The notes under the pieces were generated by a model that ran no database searches, was not told the origin of the DNA, and worked only from the letters and a program-made list of their open reading frames with translations. A stretch of 64,000 nucleotides of DNA from Botryosphaeria dothidea (Eukaryota > Ascomycota > Dothideomycetes > Botryosphaeriales > Botryosphaeriaceae), in the NCBI GenBank assembly GCA_011503125.2, contig WWBZ02000007.1:124001-188000 (forward strand), read 5' to 3'. Every line of letters starts with the position of its first letter. Position 1 is the stretch's first letter. The position numbers and the translations under genes were made by a program. Shown here in pieces: positions 22,644 to 34,187 of this stretch.

Positions 22644-23444
22644 TGTGTTGATGTATGTTTGTGTTGGTTTGTGAAGTGGAGAGAGTTCTACTGAAGTGAT
22701 TGGTGCTTGATGGTGAGCTTCGAGCAGAAGATCTTCAGTTCATAAACACCATTGCTCCACTGAAAGTCCGCACCGCCGGCTGAGCCGCCCATTCCTAATG
22801 GGTTCGGATGAGAAGCGTGTGATTACGTGTAGTCCCACACGGAGCAACGCAGACTTCTTTTAAGTTCTTCTGCAGTGGCAGCCTTGCGTATTACAAATGC
22901 TTCTGGGGTTCAGCACATGACGGGGCGTCTAGCGTGGAACTTTGGCGTCCAGTTGACGCGACGCGTCTGAGCGGCCCGCGGGCTGCCAGTGAGTCCAAAA
23001 CGGACCTGACGAGCGCACAGAGCAGCGCCGGGCCGGAGAACCCGCAAGACGGGCCCCTGTGCTTCCGGCTCTCGGCTCCGAGCGAAGAAGAAATGCCCGG
23101 ACGGAAGCTTCTCCCGTGCGCTTGCCGTCGTGGATGCAGACGACACCCAGCCCCGACAGCGTGTGGGAAGTCGCTTCGAGCGAATAAGCGCTAATGTGTT
23201 CTGTGTGACTCATCCTGCGGCTATTTGGTTGAAGTCCGCGAGTTGCTATGGAAGAGTATCTAAAAGGTCCGAGCCCTCGTCCGAGCTATGGCTAACGATA
23301 GATTGAGCTTGTACTGAAAGATTGGGAGGTTTACTCGTAGATCATCGAGACAAGTTCTCAAGACAAAGGCTCATCCAACACCGCAAACCATTCCCCGCTC
23401 GGCGATTTCCAACCACCACGTCCACCGTACAGCTCTCTCGACAC
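22644..23444. other. Intergenic region, nothing recognised
   Basis: About 800 bases between the GFA gene and the 3' end of the methyltransferase gene; no supported gene. Confidence 0.5.
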
Positions 23445-24748
23445 TCACTCCACCCTCACAACCTCGAACCTCAACCAGCGATGTTCCCCAGCTCCGAAAT
23501 ACAGCCTCCCCCTGTCCCCCTCCTCCACCTCCTCCGTCTCCACATGCACGCTCCACTTCGACCCCGTCGTCTCCCCAACCGCCGTCCACATCTCCCTGAA
23601 GCTCCCCTCGTCATGCAAGTAATTCGTCCGCCTCACCCCTCCCAGCTCGCCCATCGGGCCCCTCACAGCCTCCTCCCGCGGCCCCGCCCCCCTCGCCACG
23701 CCGCCCTGCCTCCCCACGACCGTGCTGCCCGCCCGCGGCTTGAGCAGCCCGACGACGCGCGCGAGGGCACGGTGCTGCGTGGGCAGGTCGAAGCAGTGCA
23801 GGAACATGGACGCGTGCACGACGTCGATGGAGGCGGCCAGGCGCGCCAGCGGCGTGTCGTCGGATGCGTTGAGAAAGTCGGCGGCGAAGAAGAGCGGCGC
23901 GGTGGAGGCGGCGTCGCGGAAGAGGGCGTGGCCGGCGGAGATGAGGCCCGGTAGGAGGTCGGTGGCGTGGAGGGAGGAGGCGGGGACGCCGGAGTGGAGG
24001 AGCTGGTGCGGGAGGTTAGCTTTCTCTCTGTTAGATGGGTTGCGGGCGCGAGGGTCGTTGGGTTGAAGAGTGCAAGAGAAAGAGCATGAGTAGAAAGGAT
24101 GGTGGCGAGGAGAATCGAATGCTTGTGGTAGAAGGCAAAAGAAGGTGCCTTGCACCACGCGGGCGGCTCCATCAGGATGTAGGGTGCACTACTACCGCCT
24201 GGTTGACCGAGCAAAGGGGAAACCCGCTGGTGATGACAAGATTTGACGCTTCGCACATTCAGGTATCCATCGTGCACTCTGCTGCCATTGACAACGACGA
24301 TAACCCAAGAAAAGAATGGATAGTGTCCGGCAAGATTGGGGGAAAAAGAAGTTACCTTCCTCACGTCCTGGCCCAATCCGCACCCAACCTCCAAGTACCT
24401 TTCTCCGTCCTTCAGCCTCTCCACCAAACCTCCATACCCCGGAAATGTCGAGAGCGCAAGTTCAGCGAATAGGAAAGACCCTACACATGGAAAAGGAGCC
24501 TACCAAGGTTAGATTAGTAGGCGTTCTCGTTAATGGATAAAAAGAATCCCAGTACATACCACATTCCAAGCCTCGTCTCTTACAGCGGCAACGTGCTTGT
24601 CTACCTCGTCCGGTTGTATCTTGGCGTACTCGACTAAGAGGTCTCGCATTTCTGGCTGCAGTGGCGGAACCTGCCGCACGTACCAGGGGACGTCCTTCCT
24701 GAAGAGCTGTGCGGCAATGCTGCCCGCTATCTTTGGTGGAGTCTGCAT
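23445..24748 (-). CDS. SAM-dependent methyltransferase of secondary-metabolism type
   Basis: A class I methyltransferase resembling the fungal family found in polyketide and meroterpenoid clusters. Exons on the minus strand are 24560-24748, 24356-24499 and 23445-24002, joining in phase to 296 residues. Seen: a PWYVRQVPPLQPEMRDLL N-terminal region, DEAWNV then APFPCVGSF, the SAM-binding motif YLEVGCGLGQDVRK, the acidic-loop strand SLHATDLLPG, and VVHASMFLHCFDL as the post-III region. The second intron is long (353 nt); I placed its acceptor at CACCAG (24003) because this restores RK-LLHSGVPASSL. It lies 390 bp downstream of the PKS gene in the same orientation, so it may O- or carboxyl-methylate the polyketide. 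A role independent of the PKS is possible. Confidence 0.78.
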
Positions 24749-25136
24749 GTTTTGTGCTAGCGGGAGGCTGATTTGGGGGTGTCCGTGCAGAGAAGTCTCC
24801 GGGTAAGTCAAAAGCGAGTTGCGAGGAGGAACAATGGGAAGAAGGCGCACGCAGCGGGCAGTGAGACCGAGATCACTGCTGGTCTTATACTCGAAGCCTA
24901 GACATTCTGACTCGTTTAACGCCGAGTGCCAGTCTCACCGCCGTCACTTTGGTGGTCGTCGTATTTGGCATTTCAGGTAGAACGACACCAATGTGCTCAG
25001 TCCATTCTGGCGACGATCAGAAGAAATCATGCATGAAATCGTGTTATTATAGATCGTTTCATTCAAAAACATACTTTTGTCTATATTTAAATGTCAAAGT
25101 CCATTCACATTGCAACTCTTACCATTCAACCTCCCC
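24749..25136. other. Short intergenic gap between methyltransferase and PKS
   Basis: About 390 bases containing the promoter of the methyltransferase and the 3' UTR of the PKS, both on the minus strand. No clear TATA box seen. Confidence 0.5.
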
Positions 25137-28100
25137 TCACTCCTCCTCCCCATCCTTCTTCCCCACGGCCGCCCTCTTGCACAGCTTACTCCTCCTCGCA
25201 ATCTCGACGCTCAACTCCGCAATACTCCTCTTGCCCATGATATCCAACACGGCCACATCAGCGCCCATATCATGCCCAATGAAATTCCTAAACTCCATGG
25301 CCACGAGACTGTCGACGCCGTACGCGTGAATCGGCTTCCCACTATCCACATCCTCAACGGGCACGCTCATCGTCCGACTCAGCCGCCGCACCAGCGCCTC
25401 CCGCACCAACTCGGCCGCGCCGTCCAGCGAATCGACCCACTTCAGCGTATTCGCCACGCTCACCTCGTCCTCGTCCTCGGCGCCCGCGGCAGCGCCCCCC
25501 GCGCCCCCCCGCGTCCGCAGCTGCGCGAACAGCGGCGTCTTCATGAACGTCGGCTCGGGCAGGCCGCGCGACCGGAAGTCCGCGCCGGCGGCCAGGCCGA
25601 TGGCGACCTGGGGCGCGCGCGCGCGCCGGCGGTCGACGTGGTGCTCGACGAGCGCGAGGAACTCGTCCTCGCGGACGCCGTCGTGCGCGAAGAAGAACAG
25701 CGGGTTGGCGTTGAGCGTCGCCTGGTTCTCGGCGATGTAGCCGACGCTGAGGATGTTGCCCAGGTCGAGCGTCGAGGCCGCGAGCCCGCGCGCGCGCCGG
25801 TACGTGGCGAGAGCGTCTTGGTAGGTGTTGCCGGCGGCGTAGTTGGACTGGCCGCGGTTGCCGACGATGCCGCAGATGGACGACAGCATGATGAAGAAGT
25901 CCATGTCGGGGGGGAGGTGCGTGTGCAGGTTCCACGAGCCGGCGACCTTGGGCGCGAGGCAGGAGGTGTAGGAGCTGTGCGGCATGAATTCGAAGGCCGA
26001 GTCCTGTTGCATCGAGGTCAGTTGTTGCCATCTGCTTGGGGGTGGGGGTGGATGCGTACCTTGAGTTGCATGGCGCCCTGGATGACGCCGGCCACCTTGG
26101 GGAAGCCCTGCTCTTCGCAGCCCTTGAGCGCCGCGACCAGCGCCGTCTCGTCACTTACGTCGCATGCCAGAGCGGCTGCACGCACTCCGGAGCTCTCCAG
26201 CTCTTGGAGCAGCTCCTTTGCCGTGTCGCTGGCGCCGCCGGAGCGGGACAGGAATACCAAGTTGCGGGCGCCCTGCTTCGCCATCCAGTGGGCAATGCTG
26301 CGGCCAAGACCACCCAGACCGCCACTGAGGATGTATGTGGCGTCTGGTTTGAACTTGGTAGGTGCTGGTCGCTGTGGAATGACCTTGACAACGTCCTTGT
26401 CACCGGCAGTCAGAACAACCTTGCCCATGTGCTTGCCCGCCTGCAGCAAGCGGAAGGCCTCTTCGATCTGGGAGAACGAGTAGACCGTGGTTGGCTTGGC
26501 GGCCCTGATGGCACCGCTCTGCCACATGTTGATGATCTCGTTGAGAATGCGGTGGGTCGTCTTGGTGTCCAGCTTGGTGATGGTGTACAGATCGCAGGCA
26601 GCGAACATGACGGAGCGGCTGAAGGGCAGCATGTCGAGGCGTCCATTCGCAAAGATGTCGCGCTTGCCAATCTCGACGAAGCGTCCGAAAGTGGCGATGC
26701 AATCCCACGACGCGCGGAGGGCCTCGCCGGCGAGCGAGTTGAGGATGACATCCACGCCGCGGTTGTTGGTCATCCGCATGACACCAGCTGCAAAGGAGAG
26801 GTCGCGCGACGAGAAGATGTGGTCGGCCGGAATGCCGTACTCATCCATCAGCAGCTGTCGCTTCTCGGGCGAAGACACCGTCGCAAACACCTCTGCGCCC
26901 ATGTTCTGCGCAATCTGAATGGCAGCCTGTCCCACACCGCCGGCTGCTGCGTGGATGAGACAAGTCTCGCCGGCACGGAGGCGGGCCACCTCGGCCAGAC
27001 AGTAGTAGGCGGTGGAGAAAATGACGGGCATGCCGGCCGCAGTCTCGAAGGTCATGCCATCCGGGATCTTGGCCGCAATCTCACGGGGCGTGCGCGTGTG
27101 GGTCTGGAAAGTGCCATGCAGTGCCGAGAGCACCAGCATGCGGTCGCCCGGCTTGACGTCAGTGACGCCAGCGCCGACCTTGGTGACGATTCCAGCCCCC
27201 TCGTGTCCGAACGTGGCAGCGGCCACCTCGCCCATGGCCACCATGACGTCGCGGAAGTTGAGGCCGGTTGCCTTGATCTCGACCTCGATCTGGTCGTCCG
27301 CCAGCGGCGCGGCGTGCTCTGGCCAGTCGACGAAGTGCAGCTTGTCGAGGCGACCGGGAGACGAAGTGTTGAGCATGAGTGCTCGGGATGACTTTGCCTC
27401 CCCATACTCCTGCGGCTGCGGCACCGGCGTCGAGCACTTGGACTCGATGAAGCCGTTGACTGATGGTGCTTCAACCAGCCTGTTGATGCAGAGCTGGCCG
27501 GAGCGAACGAGGTACTCGGAATGGCGGTCTCGGTGGGCGGCGAAGTGGTGCTTGCATACGGCGGCGATGTGCTGAGCCAGGGCAGGCGCTGGACTGTTCT
27601 GGACGTTCTCCAGTCCCAGCGTAATCAGGTCAGAACCGTCAAGATCACTGTTTGTTTTGGTCAGTCTCGTCGTCCTTATGGGGTCGGTATCGTGCTCGAC
27701 TTACCGCTCCCATCTCAACGTTCTCATCAGTCCTGTGATCAGCGCCATATCCGGTTTCTCGTAGGGATCGCCCGTGACCCACAGCAGACTGCCCGCGGTT
27801 GTAACGAGCTGGCGCAAGATCTCGAACTCGTCGGCGGAGAACTGAGTGGCAAGGAAAGGTCTGTATGGCTCCATGGCAACAATACAGCAGACATCCTTCA
27901 GGGAGTGCTGCGGCAGCCCAGAGAAAGGCACCACGCTGACATCTGTCACTCCACCAGCAGCCTTGACCTGAGCCGCAATCTCATCCGCCAAAGACTTCTC
28001 CTGGGCCCCAGGGGCAGCGGCTGTGACGACGAACACCCTGTTCAAAGTCTCGCCCGTTCCATTGGCTTCCTTCTCCTCTTTCACTTCAGGGTTCGTCGCC

Positions 28101-31100
28101 ACAACCAAGCTCTGCGCATGCAGGTCCGCGCTCAAGCTATCCGGCAGGGCCAGCACCTCCCTGTCGAACCCATTAGCGGCCAGAACCTCACTCCATCCCT
28201 CCTCGGACAGAAGCGGGCCCCACGGCCGCCTCTCCTCGGTGCTCAGCCACCAGCCCGGCAACTGCCCGAAGCACAGCGGCCCAGCCACGAACTCAGGCTG
28301 CGTGATCTCCTGCAAGATCAAGCGACCACCCGGCTTCAGCAGCGCGCGGGCATTGCTCAGCGTCTTCGACAAGTCCGCCGTCGCGTGGACCACGTTCGCC
28401 GCGACAACGATGTCGTAACTGCCCTCGTCGAAGCCTTGCGCCGAGACGTCCTTCTCCACGTCCAACACCTTGAAGTCGACGAGCCCGCGCCACTTCCTGA
28501 ACTTCGCCGCCGCCTTCTCGAAGAAGCCGGCCGAGACGTCCGTGTACGTGTACCGCAGCAGGCGACTGCCGCCCTTGGCCCTCCCGCCGCCGGGACACAG
28601 CGCCTCGAGCACCGCCGTCGTGGTGCCGCCCGTGCCCGCGCCGATCTCGCACACGCGCAGGTCCGCCCGCTTGTGCGAGTGCAGGTCGAGGAACGCGTGC
28701 AGCAGCGCGTGCACCTTGTCCGTGCCCAGGATCACCCGGTAGTACTGCTCCAGCAGGTCGTCCTGCCCGAACATCAGGTGCAGCGCGTCGGCGTCCCCTC
28801 TCAGGACCGGCACGATGTGCGTGCCCATGCGCGTGGTGAGGGCGCCCTCTGGGCCGGAGGCCTCGAGAGCGCTGAGGAAGGACGAGCGGCGGGTGGGATC
28901 GGCCATGATGCCTGTCCAGTCGGGGACTTGGTGGATGAGCGCGTTCTGGGAGAATTTGGCAGCCTGGAGACGCAGCCAGGCGAGGTATTTTTGCTTGTGT
29001 GGCTCCAGTGCAGCCTCGTTGGCGAGCGGATTCTTGGACAGCTCGTCAACGGCTTCGGTGATGTAGATGGCGGCTGCGAGCTGCAGGGCTTTGACGCGCT
29101 TCAGGTTGTGGCCGTCGTGCTCTTCCAGCGGAGCGACTGCCTGGCGGAGCGACTGCTGTGTCTGGCTGGTGCTGATGAGGTCCAGGTCCGGCTTCCATTC
29201 GAGGTTGAAGCAGATCTGGCGCTGCTCGGCCTCGGTGCTTGATTCTTGCAGTGGCACTGCTTCCAGCCCGCGGAGTTCAATGCGGACGTCCTTGGTGCTC
29301 TCACTCCACACGGTGATGTCTGCAGCGTAGCGCTTGTGCGAGGCCAGCCGGGCGGACGAGTGGCACGCAAACTGTGCCCCAGGAGCGGTCTCCATATCCG
29401 CCGACACCCACAGGCTGCGGATGGCAACGGGAACCAGGGGCTCGGACAGCGGGCCGGCGCCAACGGAGGCCTGGTAGGCGAAGATGAAGAGGTGAATCAT
29501 GCTGTCGAACACGGGCGGTTGGATGACATGCTCAGCCAGTGCATTCGCCGGCATGACCTTGGCCACGTCCGGCACACGCAGCGTGCCAAACGCCTGCCCG
29601 ACCTTCCCACTCGCCTCGGCGCTCTTCACATCGACCAGGTTCCGGAAAAGGGGGCCGAACTCCAGGCCCACGCGCTCCAGCTCAGCGTACTGCCTGCCCA
29701 GATCCCCAGGCCGCTGGCAGCCCGCCTCCGCGCTCTCGAGCATCTTCCTGAACGCCTCTTCCCTCGCGGCTGCCTCCCTCCCGCCGTCAATCGGCCCCGT
29801 CTGCGCGCTCGCCAACTCCGCGCCAATCTGGCCCCGTGCGTGCTCCAGCCAGCTGTCGTCGCTCGGACTAAAACTCGCAACGCGCCACTCCCACCACGTC
29901 GCCGAGTCCCGCACGCCGCTCTCCGGCAGCCGCCGCATACTCACCATCGTCTCCGTCGCGGCCTCGCCCTCGCCCTCCTCGCCCACCTGCAGCGCGCGCG
30001 AGATGCCCACGTCCCGCAGCCTGTACCCCCGCACCGCCTTGCCCTCGTCCGCGCACAGCTCGCGCACCCCCTCGATCGCCATGATCACGTACGTCACGCC
30101 CGGCACGACGACCGAGCCCGTGACGCGGTGGTCGCGCAGCCACGGCAGCTCCGCGACGCGCAGGAAGTTGCGCCACCGCGTCCCAGTCCGCCGCCCGCGC
30201 GCCCAGCACGTCGTGCCGCGCGTGTCGGCGGAAGCGCCACGCGCGCGCCCGCCGCGACTCGGCCCAGTGCGGCTGCGCGTGGTTGAAGGCGTAGGCGGGC
30301 AGGTGCGCCAGGATGCGCGGGGAGCGTTGGTGGTGGTGGTGGTGGTGGTGGTGGTTCGCCGCGCGCACGTCGGCGGGGTAGCCGCTGGAGACGAGCGTGC
30401 CGAGGGCGGCGAGGGCGGTGGAGGCGGCGTGGGCGTTGCGGGTGAGGACGGAGGCGTAGCGGATGGCTTTGAGGTTGGGGTCGGCGAGGACGGTGGCGCG
30501 GACGGCGCTGTGCAGGGCGCCGTGCGGGCCTACTTCGAGGAGGTGGGTGACGGGCAGCTCGGCGCCGCCGCCGAGCTTGAGTTTGCTCGTTTTTGCGGCA
30601 GCGGTGCAGGCGGCGAGGAGGGCTTGGTCGAATTTCACGGGCGAGACGAGGTTGTCGACCCAGTACTCAGGGGCGGTCATGGCGGAGGTCGGGGCGAGGG
30701 CGCCAGTGACTGACGAGAAGACGAGGACTTCGCCCTTTGTCTTTCCGGCAGACAGGCTGCCCATGAGCGAGCGGTACTCGCCGGCGACGGCTTGCATGTG
30801 GCGGGAGTGGTAGGCGTTGGACACCTTCAGCTTGCGGGCGAAGATGTGGTCGTCGTCGACCAGGCCGCGCAGGCGGTCGATCTTGGCCTCGTCGCCGCTG
30901 CAGGTGATGCTGCGCGGGCTGTTGTAGCACGCCACCGCCAGCTCGCCGTCCGGAAGCGCCTGGTTGACCTGCTCGATGTACGGCTGGATCTCCGCGGCCG
31001 ACGCGCCCACCGCCAGCATCGTGCCCTTGCTCGGCGCCGGCTTGGAGCTGACGAGACCACGGAAGTAGGCCACTTTCCAGGCGCTCTCCCGGTCGAGCGC

Positions 31101-33195
31101 ACCGGCGGCGTAGGCTGCCCCGATTTCACCGGACGAGTGGCCGACGACGCGCACGGGAGCGACGCCCCATGCGGAGAGCGTGTCGACAAGTGCGACCTGC
31201 AGGACAGTGCAGAGTGTTTGCGAGATGAAGGGCTCGTTGATTCTACTCGTCTCGGCGGGCTTGCTGAGCTCTTCCAGCGCGTTGAAGGGACTGCCGAGAG
31301 AGGACAGGAATGCGGTTGCTGCGAGAACAGAATCCTTGAAGACGGCGTAGTCCAGAAGCTGTCTGCCCATAGCATGCCATTGAGCACCTTGGCCCGTGAA
31401 GATGAAGCCGACGGTGGGAGTGATGGCTGCTGGGCGGAATGCCAGGGACTTTGTGGTCGAGTCTGATAGCTTTTCCACAAGCTCGTCCACAGTCTCGGCT
31501 GCCAGTGCTATTCTCCAAGCAAGCTTCGACCGTCTCTCCGAAAGGGTGAAGGCGAGGTCGTCCAGGTAGGCATCCTGATCGTTCGCGCTTGCGTGCTCTT
31601 TCAAGTGCTCTGCAAACGTCGACAGTGTGCGCTTGATGCCTTCTTCATCCTGCGCCGACCACACAAACAGCCTGTGGCCCCGGCCAGCCGAGTCCTTGAC
31701 AGGCTCCTGAGACTGCTTCGTCCGATGTCGGCCAACGAGCCCTCGGTCACGAAGGTAGCTACTCGAGTCGTCCAGGATAGCGTGGGCGTTCGCACCTCCA
31801 AATCCAAACGAATTGAGCGACGCTCTCCGCACCGGAGAGTCCGGCCACGGCGTGGGCGCCAGCGGAAACTTGATCTTCCAGCGGTCACACGGAATGCGCG
31901 GATTCACCTTCTCGAAGTTGATATTCGGCGGGATGACGCCCGCCTCGAGGGCCAGCACCGTCTTGATGACCGCCGCCACGCCCGACGCGCCCTCCAGGTG
32001 CCCGTGGTTCGTCTTGCCCGCGCCGACGTAGAGCGGGGGGTTGGCCGGGCGCGATCGCCAGGCACCCGCGATGGCGGCGGCCTCGAGCGGGTCGCCGGCG
32101 GGCGTGCCCGTGGCGTGCGCCTCGACGAAGCCGGTGGCGTTCATGTCGAGGTTGAAGGACGCGTAGACGCTCCGGATCAGCTCCTCCTGCGCCTGCTTGT
32201 TCGGCAGCGTGATGCCGCCCGTGCCGCGCCCGTCCTGGTTCACCCCCGTGCCGCGCACCACTGCCCGGATCAGGTCGCCGTCGCGCAGCGCTGCCTTGAC
32301 CGGCTTGAGGATGATGGTCCCTACGCCTTCGCCGCGCGAGTAGCCGTTGGCCCGCGAGTCGAAGGAGAAGCACTTGCCGTCTGGCGATAAGAAGCCGACT
32401 GGACAGCTGTCAGTGGACAGTGATGCGAGAATGAATGGGATATACTTGCGGTTGCTCATTCTGTACATGGTCTCCGGGCTCTCAATCACATTCACACCGC
32501 ATACGATGGACTGGCCCGCGAGGAAAGCGTCAGTGATGTTGTCTCCCACACCAGGATCGTCCACTCACCATGTCCGACGCGCCCTGCCGCAGGTCGTTGC
32601 AGGCCAGATGGAACGCCACGAGAGAGCTGCTGCACGCCGTGTCGAGGGTCAAGCTGCACCCGCGGAAGTCGTAGAACCAGCTGACCCTGTTCGAGATGAT
32701 CGAGTTGGACGTGCCCGTCGGCTTGTACTTGTGCAGCACGTCCGGGTCCTCGTTGAGGATGGCGCGCGTGTCGTCGGTGAAGGCGCCCGCGAACACGGAC
32801 GTCGTGGACCCGCGGACGTCCTCGAGCCGCAGCCCGGCGTTCTCCAGCGCCTCGTACACGTTCTCCATGGCGATGCGCTGCTGCAGGTCCATCGATAGCG
32901 CCTCCGTGCGCGTGATGTTGAAGAAGGCCGCGTCGAACCGCTGGCCGTTCTCCCGCAGGAAATGGCCGCCCTGAACGAAGGTGCTGCCTGCCCGCTCTGA
33001 CGACGGGTGGTAGTGCGCCGCGTGGTTCCACTTGCTCGACGGCACTTCGGACCACGCCGACCGGCCCTCGATCAGCATCTGCCACAGCTTGCTCGGGCTG
33101 TCCGCGTCGCCGGGAAACCGGCATGCGAGCCCGATGATGGCAATGTCGTCTGGCTGTGCATTCTGGATGCTGGCGTCGGCATCGAGAAGAGGCAT
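25137..33195 (-). CDS. Highly reducing polyketide synthase, KS-AT-DH-CMeT-ER-KR-ACP, with a frameshift
   Basis: An iterative type I PKS making a reduced, C-methylated chain. Exons on the minus strand are 32569-33195, 32450-32510, 27705-32398, 26060-27647 and 25137-26003, about 2,611 residues. KS: DTACSSS (Cys about residue 188), EAHATGT and NHGHLEG. AT: FTGQGAQ and GHSSGE near 31135. DH: HRVTGSVVVP (His codon about 30128) and VFDSMIH. CMeT: EIGAGTGGT near 28640. ER: AAAGGVGQ near 26945. KR: SGGLGGLG near 26310. ACP: GVDSL, Ser codon 25308-25310. No thioesterase or other release domain follows. Intron 2 (32399-32449) is GC-AG: GCAAGT joined to CAG restores MSNLGFLSPDGK. Between HDVLG and WRNFLRV (about 30165-30195) the frame moves by one base, so the gene is a pseudogene, contains a sequence error, or uses a poor 61-nt intron. 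Confidence 0.9.
30328..30354. repeat. (TGG)9 microsatellite encoding a His run in the PKS
   Basis: Nine TGG triplets on the plus strand read as eight consecutive His on the minus strand, in the linker between the AT and DH domains. It lies about 150 bases upstream of the frameshift in reading direction. Confidence 0.85.
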
Positions 33196-34187
33196 GTTGT
33201 TGCCCTGGAGTTGTGCGAATCGAAGGGGTATCAGAAGTAATGAGGGACAAGTCAGACTCCAGTGGCAAAGATTAACAGGGCCTCGGACACGTCAAACAGA
33301 GGAAAGTCCCTGCAGGTATGTTGAATGGTGGAGGCTCCGCTTTATAGCATTATAAGAAGTATCTCTTTTGCAGCAAATGCCGCTTCTAGCGCACGTGAGA
33401 GCCCATCTCGATGTCCGCTTTGGAGCTCCGGCTCATGCTGAGCAGAGTCAGGGTCTGCTCCACCACGAAGACGACTCTGGCCTAAGCGCGGTCAAGCTCC
33501 GATGCTGAGGCGGCTGACGAGACGCCGAGCACTGGGCGGAGGGCCGTGCCTCTTCAAGGCTTACCCGAACGACTCACGCATCGAGACAATGTAACCGCGT
33601 GGCGGGTGGCCATGTTTCTGCCGCAAGGGAAACGCCGTGGCTCATTCTCGGGATGCAGAGTCAAGCATTGATGGCACGGCACATGCAGTTCGACAAGCCA
33701 TTCGTCGATGGACCGGACGAGGCCGCTGGACGCAAGGGCCGGATAAGTGATGAGACGGAACGGGCAAAGTGGGAGAGAGAAGTTGATGAGTGCTGAGGTT
33801 GGACCGCGTCCCGGCAGAACCAAAATCCCGCCTCGCCATCCAATCAGCTGCGAGACAGAGAGCCTAAGGACTCCTCTCGAGAGTCCTCCGCCTTCGACAA
33901 TCTGCCGGCTCTATTAGCAGGAGTCGTTGAAGGAAAAGACCGAACGAAACGAGCTTCGGGCCGGGCCAGGCGAGCAAGCCCCGGGAAAATAATACGATGG
34001 AGGACCCACGGGGCCCCATCAAGCTCGGGTCGAGGCAAGCCGCTCCATGAGTCGCGGCACAACCCTGGACGTTGTCCCCTGCGTACTCGTGGCCGTCCTG
34101 CTCTCTCTCGCCGTCCGCCAGGAGAATCTACGAATAGCGGAAAACACACAGCAGCGGACGTAACCAGAAGCAAACCATTCTGCCAAC
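33196..34187. promoter_or_regulatory. Bidirectional promoter region between PKS and serine hydrolase
   Basis: 992 bp separate the divergent start codons of the PKS (33195, minus) and the hydrolase (34188, plus). This suggests shared control. A TATA box for the PKS is at 33341-33346. No coding sequence is supported. No repeated operator was obvious; CGG/CCG half-sites occur at varied spacings (4, 6, 7 and 11). Confidence 0.5.
33341..33346 (-). promoter_or_regulatory. TATA box of the PKS gene
   Basis: The minus strand reads CTATAAAG about 146-151 nt upstream of the PKS ATG. Confidence 0.45.

Noticed and set aside
30150..30210. 61-nt GTGCTG...GCGGAG intron that would restore the PKS frame
   Set aside because: It would remove the conserved LLG...WRNFLRV block and has no branch site or pyrimidine tract.
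25077..30713. Long plus-strand ORFs (404-573 codons) opposite the PKS
   Set aside because: They are antisense to conserved PKS domains, have skewed Arg/Gly/Ala-rich composition and no domain; they arise from GC-rich codon bias.
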